Shown: positions 16,105 through 25,170, counted from the stretch's first letter. The stretch is 38,564 nt of DNA from Prosthecobacter debontii (GCA_945905735.1 CAMDQC010000037.1:1-38564), one strand, 5' to 3'. The notes: a model not told the origin generated them from the sequence alone. Numbers and translations are program-made.

Positions 16105-17604
16105 ATGAAACAACCGCTCCTCGCACTCGCCACTTTGCTTCTCGCATCGCTGGTCACACTTCACGCTGACGCCAAGCCAAACATCATCTTCATCATGGCC
16201 GATGATCTCGGGTGGACGGACACCGCGACCTACGGCAGCAAATACTACGAGACGCCGAATATTGACCGACTCGCGGCGCAGGGCATGAAGCTCCTCAGCC
16301 ATCACCATTGTCAAAATTGCACGCCCACTCGCGCGGCTTTGTTGAGCGGGCAATACGGCGCGCGCACTGGCGTTTACACCGTCGGAGGTATCGGCCGGTT
16401 TGACTGGAGTTCGCGTCCGCTGCGGCCCGTGGACAACGTCACCGAGCTGCCGCTCGACCGCGACATCATCGCCAAGCAGCTCAAGGCTGGCGGTTACGCG
16501 ACGGGGATGTTTGGGAAATGGCACATTGGCGAAAGGGGCGAGTTTCTTCCCGGCAAGCGCGGCTTCGACGAAGCGATCGTGAGCGCGGGCGTCCACTTCA
16601 ATTTCGCCACGAATCCGAAGACCGATTATCCAAAGGGCCAATACCTCGCCGACTTCCTCACCGACAAAGCGGTGGATTTCATCACACGCCACAAAGACGA
16701 ACCGTTCTTCCTCTACCTCCCGCATTTCGGGGTGCATTCGCCGCATCAAGCGAAGGCCGATCTTGTCGCGAAGTTCAAACCAAAGGCTGGCGTCGGCGGT
16801 CACAATAATCCGACTTACGCCGCTATGATCGCCAGCGTGGATGAAAGCGTGGGCCGCGTGATGAAGACGCTCGATGACTTGAAACTCGCCGACAACACCG
16901 TGCTCATCTTCACCAGCGACAACGGCGGAGTGGGCGGCTACGACCGCCCGGACGGCCTCATCCGCGAGCCGGGCAAAGAAGGGAAGGCCAAAAAGACAAC
17001 GGCCAATGACGAAGACGGCGGCGGCATCACCGACAACGCGCCGCTCCGCAGCGGGAAGGGGAGTCTCTACGAAGGCGGCACACGCGAGCCGTTCATCGTC
17101 CGCTGGCCGGGCGTGACGAAGCCCGGCTCCACCAGCGACGTGCCGACCGCGCACGTGGATATTTTCCCGACCTTCCTCGAACTCGGCTCCGCACCCAAAC
17201 CTCGCCAGGTGCTCGACGGCGAGAGCCTTGTGAAACTCCTCCGCGACCCCTCAGCGAAGCTCCAGCGCGACGCGATTTTTCAGCACTTCCCCGGCTACCT
17301 CGGCTCGGGCCCCGGCCTCTGGCGCACCACTCCGGTCAGCGTGATTCAAGCGGGCGACTGGAAACTCATGGAGTTTCTCGAAGACGGAAAGCTCGAGCTC
17401 TACAATCTCCGCGAGGACATCGGCGAAACGAAGAACCTCGTCGCCGACATGCCGGACAAAGCGAAAGAACTCCACGCCCGCCTCGTCGCCTGGCGCAAGG
17501 AAGTGAACGCGCCGATGCCGACGAAGAACGACGGAACCGCCGCCGGTGGGGCTGCGAAGAAAAAGGGGAAGGGGAAAGGCAAGGAGGGCACCACTCCACC
17601 ATGA
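16105..17604 (+). CDS. secreted sulfatase 1 (CTPTR motif), 499 aa
   Basis: S1-family sulfatase that hydrolyses sulfate esters, here outside the cytoplasm. The start is ATG 16105, giving signal peptide MKQPLLALATLLLASLVTLH; the upstream extension is not protein-like. Metal ligands Asp33-Asp34 (FIMADDLGW) and the formylglycine motif Cys72-Thr-Pro-Thr-Arg (NCTPTRAALLSGQ) are present, plus GKWHIG and TSDNGG (second Asp-Asn metal pair). Met-Ala-Asp-Asp and arylsulfatase-A-like spacing place it among arylsulfatase A relatives. A Gly/Lys-rich tail (AAKKKGKGKGKEG) follows the fold. A loop at about 280-310 rich in Lys/Asp is inserted after SDNGG. The next sulfatase begins 15 bp downstream, so the two form an operon. 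Confidence 0.93.
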   Translation: MKQPLLALATLLLASLVTLHADAKPNIIFIMADDLGWTDTATYGSKYYETPNIDRLAAQGMKLLSHHHCQNCTPTRAALLSGQYGARTGVYTVGGIGRFDWSSRPLRPVDNVTELPLDRDIIAKQLKAGGYATGMFGKWHIGERGEFLPGKRGFDEAIVSAGVHFNFATNPKTDYPKGQYLADFLTDKAVDFITRHKDEPFFLYLPHFGVHSPHQAKADLVAKFKPKAGVGGHNNPTYAAMIASVDESVGRVMKTLDDLKLADNTVLIFTSDNGGVGGYDRPDGLIREPGKEGKAKKTTANDEDGGGITDNAPLRSGKGSLYEGGTREPFIVRWPGVTKPGSTSDVPTAHVDIFPTFLELGSAPKPRQVLDGESLVKLLRDPSAKLQRDAIFQHFPGYLGSGPGLWRTTPVSVIQAGDWKLMEFLEDGKLELYNLREDIGETKNLVADMPDKAKELHARLVAWRKEVNAPMPTKNDGTAAGGAAKKKGKGKGKEGTTPP

Positions 17605-17619
17605 ATCCACACACAACTT

Positions 17620-19539
17620 ATGAAACACATCCTCACGCTGCTCTCCGCTCTGCTTCTATCACCGTTGGCCGAGACCCAAGCCGCCGACGCACGCAAGCCG
17701 AACGTCGTCTATCTCTTCGCCGACGATCTCGGCTGGAGTGACATCAGCGTGCATGCGGGCGGCAGTATCCCGACGCCGAATATCGACAAGCTTTTTGCGC
17801 AGGGCGTCGAGCTGAAGAACTTCATGGGCTGGTGCGTGTGTTCGCCGACTCGCGCGATGCTGCTTACGGGGCGGCATCCGTTTCGCGTCGGCACCGGGCC
17901 GGAGGTCGGAGGCGAACTGGCGAAAGACGAAACCACGATCGCCGAGGGCTTCAAAGCGAACGGCTATCGCACCGGCGTCTTTGGCAAATGGCACAACGGC
18001 GAGGACCCTGATACCGCGGAGTATCGGGCGGCTTATGCCGAGGCCTTCGCGGCGATGCCGAACAAGAAATTCAAAGGCGGGCTCGGCGTGAACGAGCATG
18101 GCTTCGATGAAGCGTGGGTCTTTTACGGCGGCGGCGCGGACTATTTTACGCGACGCACGGCGGGCGGCAGAGGGCCGGTGAGCTGGTGGCATAATCGCGA
18201 GTTTCGCGCGCAGGACGCGGGCTACACGGAGGAATTCATCGTCCAGCACGCGATGGAGTTCATTCGTGAGAATAAAGACCGACCGTTCTTTTGCTACGTC
18301 CCTTTCCACCTCGTACACGCACCATTGCAGGCAAAGGAAGCCGACCTCAAGGACGTGGACCCGAAGGTCACCGACGAAACGAAGCGCACTTACGCCGCTA
18401 TGGTGCAGGCCTTGGACAAGAACGTCGGCGCCATCCTCGGCGAACTCGACAAGCTCGGCCTGCGCGACAATACGATCGTCGTCTTCACCAGCGACAACGG
18501 CGCGAACAAAGACGGAAGCAACCTCCCGTTTCGCGGCGGCAAACACAGCGTTTATGAAGGCGGCACGCATCTACCCACGGTGATTCATTGGCCGAATGGC
18601 AAAGTCACCAGCCGCACTTGGGGCGGCCTTTGCGGCGCGCTCGATATGTTCCCGACTTTGATGGCGATGGCCGATTTGAAGATGCCCGAGACGCGCCCGC
18701 TCGACGGAAAAAACATCTGGCCCGCGCTGCGCGACAACGCCGCGAGCCCGGTCGAAAGCTACTACTGGGCGTGGCACAACGAAGACGCCATCCGCACCGC
18801 CGACTGGCGCATGCACCGCTTTTTCGATCGCGCCGAGCTCTACGACATCCGCACCGACATCGGCGAAACGAAGAACGTCGCCGACGCCAATCCCGACGTG
18901 GTGAAAACGCTCACCGCGAAGATGAACACTTGGTCCGACTCGCTCGGTGCCGCGCTCACGCACCAGCCGCCGCCCGCGAAGCTCGACGCCAAGCCCGCGC
19001 CGGAAGGCGAAGTGCTGGAGGTCACCGTGACCGTCACCGCGCAGGCCAAATTAAACGACCGACTGATTGTTCCCGTCGCAAGCTTCGACCGCAGTCAATT
19101 CGCCACCGACCACATCGAATACGACATCGCCATCGCAGCCGACAGCCTGCGTCGGGGCTTTTACTACTCACCGCTCAAAGGCAACGACAGCAAGGCCATC
19201 ACGATAAATTTCAAGCGCGGTGAGGGCATCGATCAGTTCGGGCGCGAACAGTCCATGTCCCCCGAAGTGCAGGGCGGCCCCGGCGTTTGGGAGCATCGCA
19301 TCATCGGCCTGTGCAGCAGCGCCCCCGGCTCGCTGCCCCGCCACGGTCTCGTCTTCAAAGGCGGCAAACCCGGCACCTACAAAGTCTATCTCGACAACCT
19401 CCGCATCCGCCACGCCGACGGCAGCACCACGCCGATTTGGGCGAGCGGAAAAGACACGCGCTTTAAGAAGATTGCCGATAGTGAATTGTTCACCAGCGCC
19501 GCGGTGCGTAGCGTGCCAGCCTCCGAAGTTCATCCATAG
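17620..19539 (+). CDS. secreted sulfatase 2 (CSPTR motif) with C-terminal beta-sandwich, 639 aa
   Basis: Signal peptide MKHILTLLSALLLSPLAETQ. Catalytic S1 sulfatase fold at about 26-450 with Asp35-Asp36 (LFADDLGW), formylglycine Cys74 in CVCSPTRAMLLTG, GKWHNG and FTSDNGA, followed by RGGKHSVYEGGTHLP. The C-terminal region (about 465-639: VTVTVTAQAKLND... DHIEYDIAIAADSLRRGFYY... YKVYLDNLRIRHADG) is extra compared with a plain sulfatase and looks like a beta-sandwich, perhaps a carbohydrate-binding domain; it holds the repeated 'xYxVYLDNLRI' strand pattern of such folds. Substrate is unknown. It is 15 bp downstream of sulfatase 1 and probably co-transcribed with it. Confidence 0.93.
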   Translation: MKHILTLLSALLLSPLAETQAADARKPNVVYLFADDLGWSDISVHAGGSIPTPNIDKLFAQGVELKNFMGWCVCSPTRAMLLTGRHPFRVGTGPEVGGELAKDETTIAEGFKANGYRTGVFGKWHNGEDPDTAEYRAAYAEAFAAMPNKKFKGGLGVNEHGFDEAWVFYGGGADYFTRRTAGGRGPVSWWHNREFRAQDAGYTEEFIVQHAMEFIRENKDRPFFCYVPFHLVHAPLQAKEADLKDVDPKVTDETKRTYAAMVQALDKNVGAILGELDKLGLRDNTIVVFTSDNGANKDGSNLPFRGGKHSVYEGGTHLPTVIHWPNGKVTSRTWGGLCGALDMFPTLMAMADLKMPETRPLDGKNIWPALRDNAASPVESYYWAWHNEDAIRTADWRMHRFFDRAELYDIRTDIGETKNVADANPDVVKTLTAKMNTWSDSLGAALTHQPPPAKLDAKPAPEGEVLEVTVTVTAQAKLNDRLIVPVASFDRSQFATDHIEYDIAIAADSLRRGFYYSPLKGNDSKAITINFKRGEGIDQFGREQSMSPEVQGGPGVWEHRIIGLCSSAPGSLPRHGLVFKGGKPGTYKVYLDNLRIRHADGSTTPIWASGKDTRFKKIADSELFTSAAVRSVPASEVHP

Positions 19540-19602
19540 GTATCCGCATGTTCCCTCTCAAAACTCTTTCCCTTCTCACAGCCCGGCTGGGTGTTCGCGT
19601 GC

Positions 19603-20031
19603 TCAAATCCAACGTTGCAGTGCTTCCAGCGTGTCCGAGGGCTTTGTGTTGAAGCAGATTTTTGAACGCGGGGCGTGTTCATGGACGACGTTGATCAGCT
19701 TTTCAAACAGGAGGAAGTTGCTCGCCACGGTACGGACGCCCGCGCCAATCATGACGCAGTCGAACTGCCGCCGTTTGAGGTGCGCGGTGACCACCGCCTC
19801 CGCCGTCTGGCCAAAGTCGGTAAGACAATGCTCTGCGTCATAGCCGAGAGCCTTCAGCCCTTCCTCGCCGGCCTTGAATCCCGCCAACACCTTTTCGGCC
19901 GTCATGCCGGGAAACGCCGCATAGTTGGGATCCGAGAAATCAATCAGTGACGGGTCCAACCCAATCATCAGTGCGCTCTTCCTTGCGGGTTCATCGGAGG
20001 TTTGCGAGGCAGTTTGCGGTTCAGGATTCAT
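19603..20031 (-). CDS. conserved hypothetical protein, about 120-142 aa
   Basis: The core MIGLDPSLIDFSDPNYAAFP, followed by EGLKALGYDAEHCLTDFG, FDCVMIGAGVRT, FEKLINVVHEHAP and KICFNTKPSDTLEALQRWI, matches a widespread small Rossmann-like family of unknown function that I have seen in several bacterial phyla. The exact start is uncertain: ATG 20031 (used here) gives a Gln/Ser-rich lead; ATG 19968 has a better Shine-Dalgarno (AAGGA, 11 bases upstream) but would cut the first strand (SALMIGLDP). No membrane segment or signal is present. It lies downstream of tspO on the same strand and converges with sulfatase 2. Role unknown. Confidence 0.75.
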   Translation of the reverse strand: MNPEPQTASQTSDEPARKSALMIGLDPSLIDFSDPNYAAFPGMTAEKVLAGFKAGEEGLKALGYDAEHCLTDFGQTAEAVVTAHLKRRQFDCVMIGAGVRTVASNFLLFEKLINVVHEHAPRSKICFNTKPSDTLEALQRWI

Positions 20032-20110
20032 ATTCAGACGGTTCGATTCACCGGCATTGCTTGTGACGTGCAAGGCGCGAGCGGGCAATTGATATATCGC
20101 GTTTTGAGCA

Positions 20111-20144
20111 AATGGCAGAGCGTCTGCAGCCGTAATCTGCCATT
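20111..20144 (-). terminator. hairpin between tspO and the small conserved gene
   Basis: AATGGCAGA (20111-20119) pairs perfectly with TCTGCCATT (20136-20144) across 16 bases. On the minus strand it follows the tspO stop at 20164 and is followed by TTGCTCAAAA, so the T-tract is poor. It could be an attenuating hairpin or weak terminator. Confidence 0.35.
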
Positions 20145-20163
20145 CTGGGAACGGAAGAAGCCG

Positions 20164-20643
20164 CTACGAGTTGAGACGCCAGAGCGTAAAGTTCAGCCAC
20201 GAGGCGAAGGCGACCCATGCGACGTAAGGAGCCATGAGCCATCCAGCAAGCGGCACCACATTTGCAAACACCCTCGCTGTGGCAATGACGGCGGCGAGCA
20301 GCAGAATGATTTCCGCAAAGGCCAGCGCGGGCATTTTCAAACCGAAGAAAATCGGCGTCCATGCGGCGTTGAGTGCGAGTTGCACGGCGTAGAGCAAAAG
20401 CGCGTGGCGCTGCACGGCCCAGCCGCCGCGCCGCCATACGAGCCACGCTGCGGTCGCCATCGCGACATAGAGCATGGTCCACACCGGGCCAAACAGCCAC
20501 GAGGGCGGATTCCACGAAGGCTTTCGCAGCGAGGCATACCACTCGCCGGGCAACGTCCACGCACCGAGTGCGGGCGCGACAAAAGTGACGACGATGCACA
20601 CGGCAAGGGCCGCAGCGTTTTTCCAGTTCGGTTGGTTTTCCAT
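20164..20643 (-). CDS. tspO: TspO/MBR-family membrane protein
   Basis: A 159-residue protein with five predicted membrane spans, the usual TspO size. Diagnostic motifs are WYASLRKPSWNPPSWLFGPV, then WTMLYVAMATAAWLVWR, LNAAWTPIFFGLKMP and the C-terminal FASWLNFTLWRLN. The W-x-P-P / F-x-P-V-W / LN..W..IFFG pattern is specific to the family. TspO proteins bind tetrapyrroles and cholesterol-like ligands and are tied to stress and light regulation in bacteria. The start is ATG 20643 (MENQPNWK); the longer frame to 20754 overlaps the end of the beta-helix gene on the same strand, and I judge it not real. It has no obvious link to the sulfatases around it. Confidence 0.93.
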   Translation of the reverse strand: MENQPNWKNAAALAVCIVVTFVAPALGAWTLPGEWYASLRKPSWNPPSWLFGPVWTMLYVAMATAAWLVWRRGGWAVQRHALLLYAVQLALNAAWTPIFFGLKMPALAFAEIILLLAAVIATARVFANVVPLAGWLMAPYVAWVAFASWLNFTLWRLNS

Positions 20644-20701
20644 GGGCAGTTGCTGTGAATGATCACCCGAAGCAGGTCGCTCCGCGATGAACTTCTCCGC
20701 C

Positions 20702-22105
20702 TCATTTTGCAGGAGTCTTGCTGGTTTTCCAGCCATCCACCGTGAGTTCGCCATTCACGCCGCATTGGAATTTCAGCGGTTGCTCCGGGCCCGCAGGCTT
20801 GCCGGTTTGTGCGTTCGTGTAGCGGGTCGTGTCGGGGACGTTGGTGAGTTTGTTGTTCTCCACAGTCGCGCCGCCGCTCGCGTCGTTGCGGAAAAGCGGG
20901 CGCGCTGTGCCGATGCACTCGATGACATTCCCGGTGAAACTGAACGTCTTGAAGTCGCTCTTGTCGTTGAAGCCGAACAGCCCTTCCGTGCGCGGCGTCT
21001 TCGTGGTGCGGGCGATGATGTGATTGTTCCGCACTTCGAGATTCGCGTAGGGCTCGTTCATCCACATCACACCGCGGCCGGGATTATTCACGAGATTGTT
21101 GTGAAAACTGGCGGGGCCTTTCGCGGGCACATTGCCGAAAGCCGAGATGAGGTTCCCGCCGTCTTTCGCTGGATCGAAGTCGAAGAGGTTGTGATCGATT
21201 TCCACGCCGTTGCGGACGAACTCGATGGAGTAGCCATCCTTGAAATAGTTGTGATGGATGTGAAACGTGCGCCCGCTGGCCGGAACCGGGCCACCCGCAT
21301 ATTTCGGAATCGAGACTGCCGAATGCAGGATGTTGTGGTCGATTTCCACATCCTCATCGCCCTCGAATGGCAGCTCGATCGAGAACCCGGCCTCGATCGT
21401 GTTGTGATGAATGTGCACGCGCTTTGCCTGCCGGCCTTTCACGCCATAGAAATGCTCATTGGGTGCGGTCTTGGTGACGAGAAACCGGTTGTTCCAGATT
21501 TCCGTGCCCGCCATCCAAATACCAAAAATCGCGCCGCCAGTGATTCCGCCTTTCACGCCCGGCTTGCCCTTTTCCCAGCGCTGCCCGGCATCTACAAATG
21601 TGCAGCCGTTTATTTTCGCCTTCTTCATCGAATACGTGCGGATGCCGTTGTTCATGAAATCCTCGATGCGAAGATTGTGAAAATGCAGCTCTTGATTCCC
21701 AAAGCCAAAGATCGCCCCGTGCATTTTCGGGCCGGTGAGCGTGAGATGCGAAACGGTGATCCCTTCGGCCTTATCCGCGAGACGGAGCAAGTAGCCGCTG
21801 CGGTCAAACTTCTGAAAGTTCGTCTCCGGGTCCGGCAGCGTGTCCGGGCTGGCCGTCCAAGTCTCCGCGTTTGTGATGATGGTCTTCCCGATGCCCGCGC
21901 CATTGAGCGTGACTCCCGATTTCAAATCGAGCGGCTGCGCCAGCCGGAACGTGCCTTCCGCCAGCTCGATGATCGCCCCGCTCTTTCCCTCCGCGACCGC
22001 TGTCACCAGCGCCTCCACGGAATTGACGCGCTGTGCCGTCGCGGGCGATGCCAGCACGAGCGAGAGACCGACGATGGTTGCGGTGAAGAGCGATGAGACT
22101 TGCAT
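20702..22105 (-). CDS. secreted right-handed parallel beta-helix protein, 467 aa
   Basis: Signal peptide MQVSSLFTATIVGLSLVLAS (ATG 22105, cleavage after ATA near 24). The body is a series of PbH1-like coils: VTLNGAGIGKTIITNAETW, then SHLTLTGPKMHGAIFGFGNQ, LHFHNLRIEDFMNNGIRTYS, IWNNRFLVTK, VHIHHNTIEAG, VEIDHNILHSAV, FHIHHNYFKDG, VEIDHNLFDFD, ASFHNNLVNNPGRGVMW, LEVRNNHIIART and SFTGNVIECIG. Such folds hold polysaccharide lyases, epimerases and glycosidases; the repeated 'IxHN' ladder suits pectate-lyase-like or NosD/alginate-epimerase-like proteins. Catalytic residues are not identifiable by eye. Located among sulfatases, so a role in cleaving or editing a sulfated polysaccharide is plausible but inferred. 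Confidence 0.85.
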   Translation of the reverse strand: MQVSSLFTATIVGLSLVLASPATAQRVNSVEALVTAVAEGKSGAIIELAEGTFRLAQPLDLKSGVTLNGAGIGKTIITNAETWTASPDTLPDPETNFQKFDRSGYLLRLADKAEGITVSHLTLTGPKMHGAIFGFGNQELHFHNLRIEDFMNNGIRTYSMKKAKINGCTFVDAGQRWEKGKPGVKGGITGGAIFGIWMAGTEIWNNRFLVTKTAPNEHFYGVKGRQAKRVHIHHNTIEAGFSIELPFEGDEDVEIDHNILHSAVSIPKYAGGPVPASGRTFHIHHNYFKDGYSIEFVRNGVEIDHNLFDFDPAKDGGNLISAFGNVPAKGPASFHNNLVNNPGRGVMWMNEPYANLEVRNNHIIARTTKTPRTEGLFGFNDKSDFKTFSFTGNVIECIGTARPLFRNDASGGATVENNKLTNVPDTTRYTNAQTGKPAGPEQPLKFQCGVNGELTVDGWKTSKTPAK

Positions 22106-22232
22106 GGTTGTTCCGTCACAGAAGCCGATCACCACATGCTGTCTTAGCCAATCAACGCGATTGCGTGAGCCACGACTCCGGCAGTCGCGTTCCCAATCAC
22201 GGACTCGCATTTTGGATGTTGCTGAAACCCGG

Positions 22233-23318
22233 CTATTTCCCCGTGAACCATCCGCTGGCGAGCGGGTCCGTGGAGACGAAATCGAGGAGGAGTCGCGCGA
22301 CTTTTTCCCGACCGCTCTCAGACGGGTGCGTACCGTCCTGGACGAAATCGGACCGCTCCCAGATCAAAGGATTCGTTTTGCGTCCGTGCGTCCCGTCGGC
22401 CCAAAGGTAGGGGCCCCAAAGCAGAACCGGGGATTTGTCCGGGGCGAGTGCCGCGTCGCCTTTCATCTGGCGCTGAATGAGCCAGCGGGCCGCAAACGCA
22501 CTCTCGTAGGCGTAAGGCTCCGGGTTGAGCGCCGAGGTCGCGTATCCGCCGTAGATGCGGCTGCCGAGATAGACCACGCGAAGGTTTGGGAACTGGGCGC
22601 GGGCGTTGTGAAGGACTGCCTCGGTGTCTTTCTCCAGCTTGCGTCCGTGGTCGGCGAGCGGTCCGCGCGGGGCCTTGTTGGCGAGCTTTACCCATGCGAC
22701 TTGCACCTGCTCGGGAGTCACTCCGGCGGCGCTGATTCGCTGAAGTGCAGTCTTCCACGGCCCGCCATCGCGCGGCACCCACTCGGCCATCGCCTGCCCG
22801 CCTTGCGCGCAATCGACGATGGTCAATGCGGACGACTTTCGCGCATCCGCGTCGGCGATGCGTTTGAACGTGGAGAACTCCTGAGTCGCGTTTGACATAC
22901 TGATGGAGACGAAAACGATCCGTCCGTCCGGAGATGGCTGCCCGCTCTTGTCGAGCGGCTGCACCTTCGCCAACGCGGCGCGTGCGGTCTTCTCGTGCTC
23001 TGCCGGCGGGGTATTCTTCCCACCGCCGTAGAGTCCGCCGTCCTCGCCTTGATACCGGGCGTCCGCAGACATGTCGGTGAGCGGGATGAGCCCTTCCGGC
23101 GGCTTTGGCAAAGGACCAGGCCGAGGCTGCTGCCGGGCGCGGGCTGCCTTGGCGCGGTCGTAGTATGCCTGGTCATCGGGTGCCAGTTTCTCGCCGCGTT
23201 GGGCTCGCTGATGCAGCGTCTGGGCGCGCGCCCAGTCGATGGGTTCCTCTTTACCGGCAGGCTGCTGGGCGAGCGCGGACAAGATGAGTGCGGTCCAAAG
23301 AAGAAGGGTAGTTTTCAT
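22233..23318 (-). CDS. secreted SGNH-like protein of unknown substrate, 361 aa
   Basis: Signal peptide MKTTLLLWTALILSALA, then an Arg/Pro-rich lead (about 30-75: ARQQPRPGPLPKPPEG). The core holds IVFVSISMSNATQEFS (a beta strand ending in Ser-Met-Ser-Asn, possible nucleophile block), CAQGGQAMAEWV (oxyanion-type Gly-Gly), VVYLGSRIYGGYA and, near the C-terminus, DGTHPSESGREKVARLLL, the classic block V Asp-x-x-His of SGNH hydrolases. This suggests an esterase acting on acylated sugars. The order fits a family of planctomycete/verrucomicrobial secreted proteins that I recall only as hypothetical. It lies 127 bp upstream of the beta-helix gene in the same direction. Confidence 0.7.
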   Translation of the reverse strand: MKTTLLLWTALILSALAQQPAGKEEPIDWARAQTLHQRAQRGEKLAPDDQAYYDRAKAARARQQPRPGPLPKPPEGLIPLTDMSADARYQGEDGGLYGGGKNTPPAEHEKTARAALAKVQPLDKSGQPSPDGRIVFVSISMSNATQEFSTFKRIADADARKSSALTIVDCAQGGQAMAEWVPRDGGPWKTALQRISAAGVTPEQVQVAWVKLANKAPRGPLADHGRKLEKDTEAVLHNARAQFPNLRVVYLGSRIYGGYATSALNPEPYAYESAFAARWLIQRQMKGDAALAPDKSPVLLWGPYLWADGTHGRKTNPLIWERSDFVQDGTHPSESGREKVARLLLDFVSTDPLASGWFTGK

Positions 23319-23444
23319 ATATCCGAAAAACCCCGGACACCGCGGTGAGTTGCGAAAACAGTGCGTCCGGCTGAAGGCTGGCGGTGAACAAGATTTCCGC
23401 CACAGCGCGGAATGCTTTAGGCCGTTTTACGCGACGCGACGACC

Positions 23445-23479
23445 CTGATGGCACCGGTGCTCCGCACGGATGCCATCAG
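23445..23479. other. intergenic hairpin near the lipoprotein stop
   Basis: CTGATGGCA (23445-23453) is perfectly complementary to TGCCATCAG (23471-23479), with inner pairing GGTGC/GCAC in the loop. It lies in the 206-bp gap below the lipoprotein stop at 23525. No T-tract follows on either strand. It may be a transcript-end stabiliser, weak terminator or operator. Confidence 0.4.
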
Positions 23480-23524
23480 AATAGTTTACGCGTTGCGGCT
23501 TGGTTCGTTGAAGTCATCGCGAAG

Positions 23525-24787
23525 TCATCTTTGCTTGCGGATTGCCTCCAAGGCGAGACCCCATGCACCCGGCGGAACCGGCATACTGTCGCGGCGGGAC
23601 TTCGCGCTGACCAGACGGACCACCGAGCCATACGCCGCAACGACACCTGCATCCGGCGGCAGCGACGCCAGTCGTGGGGCCAGCACGATGCGTGAAAGCG
23701 TATCAAGCACCGTCTCGGGATTCGCGACGCCTTGGCTGACAATCTCCGCGTTACGGACGCGCAAGCCGCGCACGAGCGCTTCGCGGGCGCGGGGTAGATC
23801 GGCGTCGTCATCCGGCAAGACGGCGACTAACGACGCCAAGCCGCGCAGCAGGATGTAGTGATAAACGAGGCGAGCGTTGTGCCGGTCGTTCCACCGCCCG
23901 CTATACGGCCCCTCCGTGAGCTGTCCCGGATAAACTCCCAGCCGCGCTTTTTCTTTTGCAGCGTCGAGATACTTGCGCTCGCCGGTGACGTGAAACATCT
24001 CTGCGAGTAGGAAAACGGCGAAGCTGTTGTAATTCCAATTCTTTACCGCAGGCGCAGCGGTGGCCCAATCTGCCGCCGCGCGAGCGGAGTGAAGGTATTT
24101 CTCGTCATGGGTTGCCTCGTAACATCGCAGCACGGCCACACCCGCGAGACCGTTGTCGAACTGCAAGTCCCCATTGTCATCGTCGGTGATAAACCAGCCG
24201 TTCTGAAGCACCTCATCCAGCCGTCCCTGCGAAGTTGCCTTGGCGATCCCTTGCTCAGCAAGCTCGCCTGAGCGGCCACCCTTGCCGCGCATGGCCGGGT
24301 AGGGAAAACAACCGTGCCCGCCCTGCTCCTGCGCCCAGACCAAGAAATCCGCCGCCTCGCGTGCGACTTTTAGCAGGCGATCGGGATGTTCGCAGCCCGC
24401 CCGATGGGCTGCCAGACAGCCCTCCACCACGGACGCCACCATGCGAAGCGGGTAAGGCATATCTTGCGTCTTCGGGCGCTTCGTCCACCACGACTCTTTC
24501 TCCAGTCGTTCGAGCATCGGGGTGAAGGCTCGCTTGGCTTCTTCGGCAGTTAGCCGTGTCGCATCACTCGGGACTGGAGAAAATTTCGCTTCGTTGTCAG
24601 GCACGCCCGCCTTGGAACCGAGGAGACGCGTGTATTCGCTGCTCAGGCGCTCGACCTCCTGGACGTTCTTGTTGCGTTGAGCGGCGGCCATGTCGCGGCG
24701 AGTCTGCTCGCGTCCCGGTGCGTCATCCGAGCACCCGGTCGCTAGGGAAACCAACGTGATAGCGACGGTAAGAAGAAGATGGTTCAT
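23525..24787 (-). CDS. lipoprotein with alpha-toroid (glycosidase-like) fold, 420 aa
   Basis: A signal with lipobox VSLATGC puts the acylated Cys at residue 19, so the protein is anchored to a membrane facing the periplasm or the outside. The region about 85-400 is helical and carries repeated 'YxxLAxxYxxTG/HDEKYLxxAxxAADW' units: LQFDNGLAGVAVLRCYEATH, EKYLHSARAAADWATAAPAV, FAVFLLAEMFHVTGERKYLD and RLVYHYILLRGLASL. This is the pattern of (alpha/alpha)6 barrel enzymes, e.g. unsaturated glucuronyl hydrolase, polysaccharide lyase or terpene-cyclase-like toroids. No catalytic residue can be assigned. It is divergent from the three-sulfatase operon and shares its 453-bp control region, so it may be part of the same polysaccharide response. 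Confidence 0.75.
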   Translation of the reverse strand: MNHLLLTVAITLVSLATGCSDDAPGREQTRRDMAAAQRNKNVQEVERLSSEYTRLLGSKAGVPDNEAKFSPVPSDATRLTAEEAKRAFTPMLERLEKESWWTKRPKTQDMPYPLRMVASVVEGCLAAHRAGCEHPDRLLKVAREAADFLVWAQEQGGHGCFPYPAMRGKGGRSGELAEQGIAKATSQGRLDEVLQNGWFITDDDNGDLQFDNGLAGVAVLRCYEATHDEKYLHSARAAADWATAAPAVKNWNYNSFAVFLLAEMFHVTGERKYLDAAKEKARLGVYPGQLTEGPYSGRWNDRHNARLVYHYILLRGLASLVAVLPDDDADLPRAREALVRGLRVRNAEIVSQGVANPETVLDTLSRIVLAPRLASLPPDAGVVAAYGSVVRLVSAKSRRDSMPVPPGAWGLALEAIRKQR

Positions 24788-24819
24788 GTGATGTGTGTCA
24801 CTGATGACGCCGCTTCGTG

Positions 24820-24871
24820 CGGATTTGTTACGGCGTAGCGACGCCTAACGATTGGATCGCGAACAAATCCG
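24820..24871. promoter_or_regulatory. nested inverted repeat in the shared control region of lipoprotein and sulfatase operon
   Basis: CGGATTTGTT (24820-24829) and AACAAATCCG (24862-24871) are perfect inverted copies, 10 bp each with dyad centre near 24845. Between them GGCGT (24832-24836), loop AGCG, ACGCC (24841-24845) form a second hairpin. The element sits 33-84 bp from the lipoprotein start and about 370 bp from the sulfatase start. A regulator-binding site for divergent control is the simplest reading. Binding protein unknown. Confidence 0.45.
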
Positions 24872-24957
24872 TGGGTTTTCGACGATCGCCTTTATCGCCG
24901 ACAGTTTTGTTGGACTATTATAGGGCCGGGAGTTGATGCGCGTCGCTTTAGGCGCAA

Positions 24958-25170
24958 ATGGCGGAATCGCGCAAAAAGATTGCGGCGCTGATGGCGAAGA
25001 TTTCGCCTTCGCAGTGGGGTCAGGTGGAGCGGCGGGTGAATGGGGTGTCGATGGTGACGGTGATTCGGATGGCGAGGGATTACGATTGCGGATCAGTTTG
25101 GTGTGGCGACGGGCGGAGCGGAGCGCTATGGTTGTGTCGAGGAGATCGTTCCATTATCCCCGACATCTGA
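24958..25170 (+). other. possible small ORF or XRE-like HTH remnant, 70 aa
   Basis: The stretch between the lipoprotein and sulfatase 3 holds no firm gene. One ORF reads MAESRKKIAALMAKISPSQW, then GQVERRVNGVSMVTVIRMARDYDC, which resembles the second half of an XRE helix-turn-helix (SQVE..xxxSxxTLxRxAxxL). After that it loses sense (Cys/Trp/Gly-rich), as if frameshifted. It may be a decayed regulator. Low confidence. Confidence 0.25.

Noticed and set aside
24916-24923. TATTATAG as a -10 box for the sulfatase operon
   Set aside because: No convincing -35 at proper distance, and it lies over 300 bp from the start.
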